From Micromonospora sediminimaris (GTDB lineage: Bacteria; Actinomycetota; Actinomycetes; Mycobacteriales; Micromonosporaceae), in contig FOLJ01000001.1 of assembly GCA_900112325.1 (NCBI GenBank), forward strand, positions 487,217 to 551,216: a stretch of DNA of 64,000 nucleotides, written 5' to 3'. The notes under the pieces are model-generated. The model was not told where the DNA came from, did no database searches, and saw nothing but the letters and a program-made list of their open reading frames with translations. Shown piece after piece: positions 46,104 through 54,857 of the stretch. Numbering within the stretch: position 1 is the stretch's first letter; every line of letters starts with the position of its first letter. The position numbers were made by a program, and so were the translations under genes.

Positions 46104-47968
46104 CGGTCCACCTCCAGTCCGGAGGTCATCGGGGTGACCTCGTCGTACGTGCGCTGCCGGTCGTGGTCGACCTCGGCCTGCTCATAGGCGGTGACCAGAT
46201 CGGCGTACCCCGGCACGGTGGCCAGCAGCCTGCTGTGGGTGCCCCGCGCCACGACCCGCCCCTGTTCCAGGTAGATGACCTCGTCGGCGAGGGCGATGGT
46301 CGCCCGACGGTAGGCCACCACCAGGATCGACGCGCCCGGGCCGCCACCGGCCGACGAGCGCAGCCCGGCCAGGATGGCGGCCTCCACCCGGGGGTCGACC
46401 GCGCTTGTCGCGTCGTCGAGCACCAACAGGCGGGGCCGACCCGCCAACGCCCGGGCGAGGGTGAGTCGCTGCCGCTGACCGCCGGAGAGGGAGGTACCCC
46501 GCTCACCGACCATGGTGTCCAGCCCGTCGGGCAGGGCGGCGACGAACCCGTCGGCCTCGGCCAGGCGCAGCGCGGCCCAGACGGCCTCGTCGTCGACGCC
46601 CGGGCGGTCCAGCGAGACGTTGGCCCGGACCGTGTCGTCGAAGACGAACGGCACCTGGGCGACCAGCGCGGCGGTGCCGGCAAGCACGTCCGCGGCCAGG
46701 TCGCGAACATCGACGCCGTCGATGCTGACCGTGCCCGACCGTGGATCGACCAGCCGGACCGCCAGCGCGGTGATCGTCGACTTGCCGGCGCCGGTCGGCC
46801 CGACCAGGGCGACGGTCTTGCCCGCCGGCACGGTGAAGGTGACCTCGCCCAACACCTCGGCGCCGGGCAGGTGCGCCTCCGCCGGTTCGTAGGCGAAGCC
46901 GACGTCGGTGAAGGTGAGCGTGGCTGGCGTCGCCACGGCCGGGTCCGGCCGGGTGTCGCCGTACGGCATCTCGCCGGTGGCGTCGAGCACCCGGCGGATC
47001 CGGTCCCAGCCGGCGACGCTGCGCGGCAGTTCGGCAAGCACCCAGCCGATGGCCCGCACCGGGAACGCCAGCACGGTGAAGAGGAAGGCCACGCTGACCA
47101 GCTCGGACACCTCGATGGCACCCTGCCGCAGCCGGTACGCGCCGACGACCAGCACCGCGAGGGTGCCGAGACTGGGCAGCGTCTCCAGCATCGGGTCGAA
47201 GATGCCCCGCAGCCGACCGACCGAGATCAGCGCGTCGCGCAACTGGCCGGCCCGGGCCGCGAACCGGGCGGTCTCCTGGGCCTCCCGACCCATCGTCTTG
47301 ACCACCAGCGCACCGTCGAAGCTCTCGTGCGCGATTCCGCTGACCTCGGCGCGCAGCCGCTGCGCCCGCGCCTGCCGGGGCGCCATCCGGCGGGAGTACG
47401 CCACGTTTAGCGCGAACAGGGCCGGGAAGACGGCCAGCCCGACCAGCGCCAGCGCCCAGTCGACGGCGAACAGCGACGTCACTGCGCCGATCAGCATCAC
47501 CAGCGTGCCCACCGCGAAGGGCAGCGGCGCGATCGGCTGCCAGGCGGCCTCGACGTCGGAGTTGGCGTTGGACAGCAGCGTGCCTGTCGCGTTGCGTTGG
47601 TGCCAGGACAGCGGCAGTTCCAGGTACCGCCGGGTGACCCGGCGGCGGTAGGCGGCCTGGAGGCGGAACTGCATGTAGCCGGCGCCGAGCCGACGGCCGA
47701 AGATGCCGACCACCCGCAGCACACTCAGCCCGAGCAGTGCCGCGGCGGCCAGCGCCAACGCGCCCACCGCCACCGAACCGCTCTCGACGGCCGGCACCAC
47801 CACATCTCCGACGACCGCGCCGACCACGAACGCGCTGGCGACCACCATCAGCCCGAACAGCACGCTGCCGGCCACCGCGACCGCGAAGATCCTCGGTTGT
47901 TCCCGGATGGCCCGCCCGAGGACGGTCAGCCCGCGACCGAGCACGTCCCGACTAGTCCCGCTCGCCAC
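46100..47968 (-). CDS. ABC exporter half-transporter, first subunit
   Basis: A 622-residue partner of the following gene. Six spans occupy residues 25-320. The ATPase domain shows Walker A GPTGAGKSTITAL, signature LSGGQRQRLTLARAL, Walker B LLVLDDATSAVDP (Asp-Asp, lacking the usual catalytic Glu) and VAYRRATIA where the switch His is replaced by Tyr. This pairs with the other subunit, which keeps both residues, giving one active and one degenerate ATP site as in other heterodimeric exporters. The GTG at 47968 follows GGGGGAGAAT. Confidence 0.9.
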   Translation of the reverse strand: MASGTSRDVLGRGLTVLGRAIREQPRIFAVAVAGSVLFGLMVVASAFVVGAVVGDVVVPAVESGSVAVGALALAAAALLGLSVLRVVGIFGRRLGAGYMQFRLQAAYRRRVTRRYLELPLSWHQRNATGTLLSNANSDVEAAWQPIAPLPFAVGTLVMLIGAVTSLFAVDWALALVGLAVFPALFALNVAYSRRMAPRQARAQRLRAEVSGIAHESFDGALVVKTMGREAQETARFAARAGQLRDALISVGRLRGIFDPMLETLPSLGTLAVLVVGAYRLRQGAIEVSELVSVAFLFTVLAFPVRAIGWVLAELPRSVAGWDRIRRVLDATGEMPYGDTRPDPAVATPATLTFTDVGFAYEPAEAHLPGAEVLGEVTFTVPAGKTVALVGPTGAGKSTITALAVRLVDPRSGTVSIDGVDVRDLAADVLAGTAALVAQVPFVFDDTVRANVSLDRPGVDDEAVWAALRLAEADGFVAALPDGLDTMVGERGTSLSGGQRQRLTLARALAGRPRLLVLDDATSAVDPRVEAAILAGLRSSAGGGPGASILVVAYRRATIALADEVIYLEQGRVVARGTHSRLLATVPGYADLVTAYEQAEVDHDRQRTYDEVTPMTSGLEVDR

Positions 47969-48117
47969 ATTCTCCCCCGCCGTAAGCCGCCATAATCCTC
48001 TCTCATCCTTACCGCTACCGACCCGGTACGCCGACCCGCGGCGATATGTCCGACGTCACCCCCGGACCCGGGTCGCCCGCGCGCCCGGCTCAGGACGCGA
48101 GCTGCCCCGCACCGGCC

Positions 48118-48123
48118 TACGAT
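48118..48123 (+). promoter_or_regulatory. -10 box of a leaderless promoter
   Basis: TACGAT lies 7 bp before the ATG of the TIGR03085 gene, with no ribosome site between. It fits the TANNNT box of actinobacterial leaderless transcripts. Confidence 0.45.
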
Positions 48124-48130
48124 CACTGCC

Positions 48131-48760
48131 ATGCCGCGGTACGCCCGATCGGAGCGCGAGGCGCTCACCGAACTGATGTCCACCCTGGGCCCGGACGCCC
48201 CGACCCTCAACGAGGGCTGGACGACCCGTGACCTCGCCGCCCACCTGGTGGTCCGGGAGCGTCGTCCGGACGCCGCCGCGGGCATCGTCCTCCCACCGCT
48301 GAGCGGGCACGCCGAGCGGGTGCGGCGTCAGGTCGCCGCCCTCGACTGGACCGAACTGCTCGCTCAGGTGCGACGTCCTCCGCTGTGGAGCCCGGTGAGC
48401 AACCCGCTGACCGACGAGCTGACAAACACGCTGGAGTTCTTCATCCACCACGAGGACGTACGCCGCGCCCGGGCCGGCTGGCAGCCCCGGGAGTTGCCGG
48501 TGGGGTTGGAGCGGGGACTGTGGCGACGGGTGTCGACGCTGGGACGGATGGCGCTGCGCCGCTTCCCGGCCCAGGTGCTGGTGCAGGCGCCCGGCCACGG
48601 CGAGGTGGCCACCGGCCGTGGCGGCGAACCGCTGCGGCTGGTCGGCACCCCCGGTGAGCTGGCCCTGTTCCTGTCCGGCCGGCAACGCGCGGCGCGGGTG
48701 CAACTCGACGGCGCGCCGGCCCTGGCCGATCGGTTCCGCACCGCCAGCCTGGGCTTCTAA
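48131..48760 (+). CDS. TIGR03085-family DinB-like metal-binding protein
   Basis: A 209-residue actinobacterial protein in the DinB/mycothiol-dependent isomerase superfamily. Metal ligands are expected at His in WTTRDLAAHLVVRERRPDA and at the pair in FFIHHEDVRRARAG. Helices around them match the four-helix bundle. Relatives use mycothiol or bacillithiol, but the reaction of this family is unknown. Start ATG is placed 7 bp from a -10 box. It diverges from the ABC exporter pair. Confidence 0.9.
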   Translation: MPRYARSEREALTELMSTLGPDAPTLNEGWTTRDLAAHLVVRERRPDAAAGIVLPPLSGHAERVRRQVAALDWTELLAQVRRPPLWSPVSNPLTDELTNTLEFFIHHEDVRRARAGWQPRELPVGLERGLWRRVSTLGRMALRRFPAQVLVQAPGHGEVATGRGGEPLRLVGTPGELALFLSGRQRAARVQLDGAPALADRFRTASLGF

Positions 48761-48814
48761 CCCTCTGTGCGGAACCGGTCACGGCAAAATCCGAAACGTT
48801 ACTCAGCTCATCGG

Positions 48815-48842
48815 TCGACCACGATCGGTGCTCCCGTACGCT
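48815..48842 (+). promoter_or_regulatory. Candidate promoter of the terpene synthase gene
   Basis: A -10-like TACGCT (48837-48842) and -35-like GTCGAC (48815-48820) are spaced 16 bp. Transcription would begin near 48849 and give a short leader that holds the GGGAGCG ribosome site. This is a weak match and unproven. Confidence 0.35.
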
Positions 48843-48882
48843 GACCGCGCCGCCTCGTGGGGGGGCGGCGACAGGGAGCGCG

Positions 48883-49821
48883 ATGCGAAGCTTTGTGGTC
48901 TCGGCCCTGCGCGAGCCTCCGTTCGCCCACGTGCGGCACGAGGACACCGAGCACGTGGCGCGGGAGAGCGCGGACTGGGCGCAGGACCTGGGCCTGATCA
49001 GTAACGGGCAGCGGCTGCACCGGGCAGATGCCGCCGGGCTCGCTGGGCGGGCCTGTCCGCAGGCTCCGCGGGAACGTCTGCGCCTACTGACCGATCTGAT
49101 CTCCTGGCTGTTCGTGATGGACGACGCCTGCGACGAGGACGGGCTGGGCGCCGAACCCACCCGACTCGCGCCGACCGTGGCAGCTCTGCTGGACGTGCTG
49201 GACCGCCAGGGCGCGCCGGGTCCGGTGCCGCCCGGAGCGGCCGGGACGCTGGCGCTCGGCCTGGCCGACCTGTGCCAACGGGTGCGTGGCCACCGGCGTC
49301 CGGCGGTGCTGCTGCGATTCGTCGCCGGGATGCGCGAGTACCTGCTCGCGCTGCTGTGGGAGGCGGCGAACCGGGAACACGAGCGGGTCCCGCCGATCGA
49401 CGAGTACGTCCAGATGCGCCGGCACACCGGCGCCGTGTACCCCAGCCTCACCCTTACCGACCTGGCGTTGGACGGCTTTCCGCCGGCCGTACGCCGAGCC
49501 GATCCCGGGTGGGCCACCCTGGAGACGCTGGCCGCCGATCTCATCTGCTGGTGCAACGACGTCTTCTCCTACCGCAAGGAGCACCAGGGTGGGCCGGACG
49601 CGCACAATCTGATCACGGTGCTGGCCAGGGAGACCGGCGACGAGTCGGTGGCGCTGCGGGCCGCTGCCGACCGGTTCAACGATCGACTCGGGGCGTATCT
49701 GGCGGCCGAGACCGACCTGTTGGCAAGCCACGGCGACGCGGTACGCCCGGCGTTGGACACCCGGCGGAACTGGATCCGGGCCACCTACGACTGGTCACGG
49801 GCGGCGGCCCGCTACGAGTGA
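48883..49821 (+). CDS. Class I terpene synthase
   Basis: A 312-residue bacterial terpene cyclase that ionises a linear isoprenoid diphosphate (most likely farnesyl, possibly geranyl) to a cyclic hydrocarbon or alcohol. The aspartate-rich motif DDACDED starts at Asp80. The NSE motif is NDVFSYRKE (Asn225, Ser229, Glu233). The RY pair near the end is at residues 310-311 (ARYE). No second domain is present, so it is not geosmin synthase. The product cannot be predicted. No prenyl transferase or P450 gene lies beside it. The ATG at 48883 follows CAGGGAGCG. Confidence 0.93.
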   Translation: MRSFVVSALREPPFAHVRHEDTEHVARESADWAQDLGLISNGQRLHRADAAGLAGRACPQAPRERLRLLTDLISWLFVMDDACDEDGLGAEPTRLAPTVAALLDVLDRQGAPGPVPPGAAGTLALGLADLCQRVRGHRRPAVLLRFVAGMREYLLALLWEAANREHERVPPIDEYVQMRRHTGAVYPSLTLTDLALDGFPPAVRRADPGWATLETLAADLICWCNDVFSYRKEHQGGPDAHNLITVLARETGDESVALRAAADRFNDRLGAYLAAETDLLASHGDAVRPALDTRRNWIRATYDWSRAAARYE

Positions 49822-49918
49822 GACGAAGGTGCCTTTCGTGGGAAGAGGCTGGTGGATGATCGTCAGGGCTAGCCGATGCCCGGGGACAGGCAATACCCTT
49901 CGGTAACGAACACCGACC

Positions 49919-51781
49919 GTGACGACCGTCACGCCTCCACCCCCGAAGGCGGCTACAGCGATGGCTCTCGATGTACCGTACAGCTCCATTCCTGACATGT
50001 TCCTCAAGCGCGTCGCGGCTTCCCCCGACCGCCACGCTTTCGCCCACCCCGGCCCCGACGGCCCGGTCTGGCTGACCTGGGCTCAGGTCTCCCAGCGGGC
50101 CACGGCGATCGCCGCCGGCCTGCACGGCCTGGGCGTCGGTCAGGAGGACCGGGTCGCGATCCTGGCGAACACCCGGATCGAGTGGGTGATCGCCGACTTC
50201 GGCATCATGTGCGCCAGCGGCGCCACGACCACCGTCTACCCGACCACCGAGCCCGAGGACGCCACCTACATCATTTCCGACTCCGGCTCCAAGGTGCTGT
50301 TCGCGGAGAACCCGGACCAGGCGGCCAAGATCGCCGGAGCGCAGTTGCCCGCGCTGACCCACGTGGTCCTCTTCGACGGCACCCCCGACCCGTCCGCGGC
50401 CGTGCCGCAACTGACCCTCGCCGAGTTGGAGGAGCAGGGCGCCCAGCGGCTCGCCGAGGATCCGGAACTGATCGAGCGCCTGGTCGCCGGCATCGGCCCG
50501 GATCATCTGGCCACCCTGATCTACACCTCCGGCACCACCGGCCGTCCCAAGGGCGTCGAGCTGCTGCACGGCGGCTGGTGCTGGGAGGGCGTGGCGCAGG
50601 AGGCGGTCGGGCTGCTCCGCGAGGACGACCTCCAGTACCTCTGGCTGCCGCTGTCCCACTCGTTCGGCAAGACGCTGCTCTGCGGCGCCACGCACGTCGG
50701 CCTGCCCACGTACGTGGACGGCCGGGTCGACAAGCTCGTCGAACTGCTCTCGGTGGTCCGCCCGACGCTGATGTGCGGCGCACCCCGGGTCTTCGAGAAG
50801 GTCTACAACAAGTCGGTCACCACCGCACAGGACGCCGGTGGGGCGAAGGCCAAGATCTTCGCCTGGGCGGTCGGCGTCGGCAAGGAGAAGGTCGCCCTGG
50901 AGCAGGCCGGCAAACCCGTGCCGGGCGGGCTGAAGCTCAAGTACACGCTGGCGGAGAAGCTGGTCTTCAGCAAGCTCCAGGCCCGGCTCGGTGGCCGGAT
51001 CCGGGTGCTGGTCTCCGGCGCCGCCCCGCTCAGCCCGGAGATCGCCACCTTCTTCGCCGCGGCGAACCTGCCGATCTCCGAGGGCTACGGGCTTACCGAA
51101 ACCAGCGCCGGCAACTTCGTCAACCCGCCCGACGGGCTGCGGATCGGCACCGTCGGGCGGGCCATGGGCGACCTCGAGTGCCGCATCGACACCGACGGCG
51201 AGATCCTGCTCAAGGGCCGGCCGGTGATGCGGGGCTACCACAACCTGCCCGAGGAGAGCGCCGCCGCGTTCACCGAGGACGGCTTCTTCCGTACCGGCGA
51301 CATCGGCAGCCTCGACGACGACGGCTACCTGCGCATCACCGACCGCAAGAAGGACCTGGTCAAGACCTCCGGCGGCAAGTACGTCGCACCGTCGCACATC
51401 GAGGGCATGTTCAAGGCCACCTGCCCGTACACCTCGCAGGCCGTGGTGATCGGCCAGGCCCGCAACTACTGCACCATGCTCGTCACGCTGGACCCGGACG
51501 CCATCGCCGGCTGGGCGGCCGGCACCCCGCTGGAGGGTCGCCCGTACGCCGAGATCGTCGCCTCTCCGGAGGCCCAGGCCATGGTGGAGGAGTACGTCGC
51601 CCAGCTCAACCAGAAGCTGAACCGCTGGGAGACCATCAAGAAGGTCACCATCCTGCGGCGCGACCTCACCATCGAGGACGGCGAGATCACCCCCTCGCTG
51701 AAGATCAAGCGCCGTGGCGTGGAGAACAACTTCGCCGACGAGATCGACAAGATGTACGCCGGCACCGTCGCCGAGATCTGA
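49919..51781 (+). CDS. Long-chain acyl-CoA ligase (FadD15-like)
   Basis: A 620-residue AMP-forming ligase activating fatty acids. The AMP-binding motif is LIYTSGTTGRPKGVELLH, the A5 motif is YGLTETSAGN, and the C-terminal hinge is TGDIGSLDDDGYLRITDRKKDLVKTSGGKYVAP. The catalytic lysine region at the end is ITPSLKIKRR. Sequence layout matches the mycobacterial FadD15 branch. The GTG at 49919 is taken; the ATG 14 codons later (49961), with GAAGGCGG ahead, may be the real start. It follows the terpene synthase gene by 98 bp and ends at a strong terminator. Confidence 0.93.
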   Translation: MTTVTPPPPKAATAMALDVPYSSIPDMFLKRVAASPDRHAFAHPGPDGPVWLTWAQVSQRATAIAAGLHGLGVGQEDRVAILANTRIEWVIADFGIMCASGATTTVYPTTEPEDATYIISDSGSKVLFAENPDQAAKIAGAQLPALTHVVLFDGTPDPSAAVPQLTLAELEEQGAQRLAEDPELIERLVAGIGPDHLATLIYTSGTTGRPKGVELLHGGWCWEGVAQEAVGLLREDDLQYLWLPLSHSFGKTLLCGATHVGLPTYVDGRVDKLVELLSVVRPTLMCGAPRVFEKVYNKSVTTAQDAGGAKAKIFAWAVGVGKEKVALEQAGKPVPGGLKLKYTLAEKLVFSKLQARLGGRIRVLVSGAAPLSPEIATFFAAANLPISEGYGLTETSAGNFVNPPDGLRIGTVGRAMGDLECRIDTDGEILLKGRPVMRGYHNLPEESAAAFTEDGFFRTGDIGSLDDDGYLRITDRKKDLVKTSGGKYVAPSHIEGMFKATCPYTSQAVVIGQARNYCTMLVTLDPDAIAGWAAGTPLEGRPYAEIVASPEAQAMVEEYVAQLNQKLNRWETIKKVTILRRDLTIEDGEITPSLKIKRRGVENNFADEIDKMYAGTVAEI

Positions 51782-51793
51782 CGGCCCACGGCC

Positions 51794-51832
51794 TCGGCCC
51801 CGCACCCGTCCCTCCCCGGGGTGCGGGGCCGA
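51794..51832 (+). terminator. Terminator of the acyl-CoA ligase gene
   Basis: Perfect 14-bp arms TCGGCCCCGCACCC (51794-51807) and GGGTGCGGGGCCGA (51819-51832), with an 11-nt loop. It starts 13 bp after the stop codon and lies between convergent genes. Confidence 0.85.
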
Positions 51833-51887
51833 TCCGTGGCGCGCCACGGACAGCGGGGAGTCAGCCGCTCAGGCGATGACGCTCGGC

Positions 51888-53183
51888 TCACAGGCGGCGA
51901 CCGCGGAACACGTTCGCCTCGTCCTCCAGGGCGACCTGCTCCTCCAGGGCCAGGCTCCGCACCCGTCGGCGCACCTGGCGGTCCCGCCCGATCTGCATCA
52001 GCGCCAGGACGACGAAGACCACACCGATCAGGGTCAGGTCGACCAGGGTCGGCAACGACAACAGCGCCGGCGCCGAGACGGTCAGCAGGCCGGCAGCCAC
52101 CAGCGGCCGGCGGGCCAACCGATGGAACATGCGCCACTGCATGGCGACCAACGCCAGCAGGTAGAGCACCAACCCGCCGTAGAGCGAGAGCAGTTCCAGC
52201 CCGCCGAAGATGTCCCGGCTGGCCAGCACGTCGGGGTCGGTGAGGCGGGCGAGCATGCGCTTGATCCCGAGGGCGAAGAAGATGATCCCGACGATCAACG
52301 CCAGGTGCAGGTAGGTGTAGACGTCGCGGATCAGGGGGATCCGCTCCGCCCCCCGCACACCGTGCAGGTGCTGCTCCATGGCGAGGGCGAGGGTGTCGAA
52401 GTAGAGCCACCACAGCGCGAAGATGATGCCGAGGGTGACGCCGGCCGCGTAGATGGCCCACCAGGTGATCGGCCGTCCGGTGCGTTCCGCCGCACCCAGG
52501 CCCAGGGCGATCACCGATTCACCCAGCGCGACGAGCACGATCAGTCCGTGCCGCTCAGCCAGATGCCCGGCCGAGCGCACCTGCCACTCGGTACGGATCA
52601 GCATCAGGGCGGCGGCGTACTCGAACGACAGTGCCACCACCCACAGCCCGAGCCGCACGCCCAGCGCCACCGTGCCGTCGAAGAACATGTCGGGCAGCAC
52701 GGCGGCGATCAGGATGAGCACCGCGCCGCCCGTCGTCGGCAGCGTCAGCAGCAGCGCCCGGCGACGTGACAACACCCGCACACCCACCCAGAAGGTCACG
52801 ATCTTGATCAGCCAGGTGAGCAGGTAGGCCGTGGCGAACACCAGCGGACCGTCCAGACCGCCCGGCTCGTCGAAGAACGCCACGTCGGTGGTGAGGGCCA
52901 GCACGAAGATCGACGCCATGATGCCGAAGCCGATCGCGGGCATGATCGCCTGGTCGGCACGGACGAAATTGCCGAGTGCGGCGAAGCCGCTCCAGCACGA
53001 CCACAGCAGCGCCAGCACGAGGAACATCTCGAACAGGGCCACCCCGGTTAGATTCTCGGAGGTCAAGGTGGTGACGTTGAGGAACGCGAAGACGAAGACC
53101 ACGTCGTAGAAGAGCTCAAGCCGGGTCACCCGGGTTCCGGGCCGTCCCCAGCTGACCAGTTCGAGTCTCCCGCCAGTGCCCAC
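51888..53183 (-). CDS. LtrA-family membrane protein
   Basis: A 431-residue integral membrane protein of the low-temperature-requirement A family (PF06772). Its beginning, RVTRLELFYDVVFVFAF, holds the family ELFFDL-type motif. About eleven or twelve spans follow, and a mid-protein RHGLIVLVALGESVIALG is the other conserved block. The C-terminal 40 residues are charged. The role is unknown in actinobacteria. The GTG at 53183 is taken because the homologous start fits; no ribosome site is seen. The longer open frame to 53603 is rejected. Confidence 0.88.
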   Translation of the reverse strand: MGTGGRLELVSWGRPGTRVTRLELFYDVVFVFAFLNVTTLTSENLTGVALFEMFLVLALLWSCWSGFAALGNFVRADQAIMPAIGFGIMASIFVLALTTDVAFFDEPGGLDGPLVFATAYLLTWLIKIVTFWVGVRVLSRRRALLLTLPTTGGAVLILIAAVLPDMFFDGTVALGVRLGLWVVALSFEYAAALMLIRTEWQVRSAGHLAERHGLIVLVALGESVIALGLGAAERTGRPITWWAIYAAGVTLGIIFALWWLYFDTLALAMEQHLHGVRGAERIPLIRDVYTYLHLALIVGIIFFALGIKRMLARLTDPDVLASRDIFGGLELLSLYGGLVLYLLALVAMQWRMFHRLARRPLVAAGLLTVSAPALLSLPTLVDLTLIGVVFVVLALMQIGRDRQVRRRVRSLALEEQVALEDEANVFRGRRL

Positions 53184-53326
53184 CCGGGCAGTGTGCCAAG
53201 GACGACGACGGGCCCGGGCAGGTTCCACGAACCCCCCCGGCACCGGTGGCCGGCCGCCGCGACACGGCCGCATCGAGCCCGCCTCCCGACCGGCCGAGCC
53301 GGTGACGACCCGTGCCGCTGCGCCGC

Positions 53327-54784
53327 TCAGGCGATGACGGCGGGCTCCCGCCAGCGGGGCTGCCCCGCCCGGTCCAGGTCGTACCGGACCGCCGCGATCC
53401 GTCCGACCGCCTCGACCAGGTCGGTGGCCGGCAGGGTGAACGGCAGCCGCAGGAAACGCTCCAGCGTCCCGTCGAGGCCGAAGCGGGGTCCGGGCGCCAG
53501 GCGTACGCCGACCTCCTCGGCGGCCCGTGCCAGAGCGCTGGAGATCGGCCCGTCCAACTCGGCCCAGAGGGTCACTCCGCCACGCGGCACGGTGACCCGC
53601 CACTCCGGCAGCCGGGCGGCCAGCGCGCCGAGCAACGCGTCACGCTGCACGGCCAGTTGCGCCCGCCGGGCGGCCACGATGGCCGGCGCGACGTCCAGCA
53701 GGTGCACCGCGACCAACTGGTCCAGCACCGGGCTGGACATGTCCACCCCCACCCGGGCCGCGGCCAGCCGCTGCACCTGGGGCGCCGAGGTGCGGATCCA
53801 GCCGATCCGCAGCCCGCCCCAGAACGGCTTGCTCATGCCGCCGATGCTCACCACCCGGGAGTGCCGGTCGAAGCTAGCCGTCGGCGGCGGCAGGTCCGTC
53901 CCGTCCAGCGGCAGGTCCACGAACGACTCGTCGATCACGAGGTCGGTGCCGACCGCGTGCGCGGTGGCCACCACCCGTTCCCGCAGCTCGGCCGGCATCA
54001 GGTGCCCGGTCGGGTTCTGGAAGTCGGGGATCAGGTACCCGACCCGGGGCCGCACCTGCCGCAGCGTGCCCAGCAGCAGGTCCGCGTCCCAACCGTCGGC
54101 ATCGGCGGCCAGGCCGTACGTGGTGATCCGGGCTCGCCGGGCGGCGAGCGCGGCGAGCGCGTTGGGGTAGCTCGGCGACTCGACAAGCACCCCGCCGCCC
54201 GGCGCGAGCGCCAACCGTAGTACCAGGTCCAGGGCGTGCTGCGTACCGTTGGTGACCATGATCTGGTCGGGCGAGGTGGGCAGGCCCCGCTCGGTGTAGC
54301 GCTGGGCGACCGCCTCCCGCAGCTCGATGATCCCGATCGGGTGGTACCCGGCGCCGCTCAGGTAGCGGGGCAGGTCCTCCGCCGCCGCGCGGGCCGCCGG
54401 CAGCAGCTCGGGCGGGGCGGCCAGCGCCGCCACCCCGAGGTCGAGCATGTCCCGGTCGTCCAGCGGGATCCAGAGCCCGTTGGGCGCCACCCGGTGCGTT
54501 CCCGGCAGCATCGTCCAGCTTCCGGCACCCCGCCGGCTGGCCAGGTGCCCGCTGTCGCGCAGCTCGCGGTACGCGGCCGTGACGGTGGTACGGCTGATCC
54601 GCAGCGCTTCGGCCAGGTCGCGTTCGGCCGGCAGGCGCACGCCGAGAGGTAGCCGCCCGTCGGCGAGCAGACCGCGTACCGCCCCGGCCAGCGCGGCGTA
54701 GTCAGGGCTGCGTCGCCGGCCGGGCAGGGCGTGCCACTGCCCGAGCAGCCGGGCCAATTGGACCCCACGCACTTGACTGACCAT
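53327..54784 (-). CDS. MocR-type GntR/aminotransferase regulator
   Basis: A 485-residue chimera. The N-terminal 100 residues are a GntR winged helix (LPAERDLAEALRISRTTVTAAYRELRDSGHL). The rest is a fold-type I aminotransferase with NPTG motif FQNPTGHLMP and PLP lysine Lys319 in GGMSKPFWGGLRIGW. MocR regulators sense PLP or related amino compounds and often control a divergent gene, here the YczE-like permease. Start ATG 54784 lies 64 bp from that gene's start, with palindromic operators between. The open frame to 54889 is rejected. Confidence 0.95.
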   Translation of the reverse strand: MVSQVRGVQLARLLGQWHALPGRRRSPDYAALAGAVRGLLADGRLPLGVRLPAERDLAEALRISRTTVTAAYRELRDSGHLASRRGAGSWTMLPGTHRVAPNGLWIPLDDRDMLDLGVAALAAPPELLPAARAAAEDLPRYLSGAGYHPIGIIELREAVAQRYTERGLPTSPDQIMVTNGTQHALDLVLRLALAPGGGVLVESPSYPNALAALAARRARITTYGLAADADGWDADLLLGTLRQVRPRVGYLIPDFQNPTGHLMPAELRERVVATAHAVGTDLVIDESFVDLPLDGTDLPPPTASFDRHSRVVSIGGMSKPFWGGLRIGWIRTSAPQVQRLAAARVGVDMSSPVLDQLVAVHLLDVAPAIVAARRAQLAVQRDALLGALAARLPEWRVTVPRGGVTLWAELDGPISSALARAAEEVGVRLAPGPRFGLDGTLERFLRLPFTLPATDLVEAVGRIAAVRYDLDRAGQPRWREPAVIA

Positions 54785-54794
54785 GGCCACTCTC

Positions 54795-54857
54795 CCAATA
54801 TTGGCTCTGTCGCGAGGCCAATTGGCACCTAGAGTGGCATGCGTGGCAATGATTGGC
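54795..54857. promoter_or_regulatory. Palindromic operator cluster of the MocR/YczE pair
   Basis: CCAATATTGG (54795-54804) and GCCAATTGGC (54817-54826) are perfect 10-bp palindromes whose centres are 22 bp apart, that is two DNA turns, and ATTGGC recurs at 54852-54857. MocR regulators bind repeated sites of this kind, so the cluster probably mediates control of both genes. Confidence 0.7.

Noticed and set aside
47969..48130. Iron box upstream of the ABC exporter pair
   Set aside because: Checked because of the adjacent iron-controlled gene; no 19-bp match is present.
48883..49821. Geosmin or 2-methylisoborneol synthase
   Set aside because: Geosmin synthase has two domains and about 720 residues, and no methyltransferase gene of the 2-methylisoborneol kind is present; only generic class I synthase is supported.
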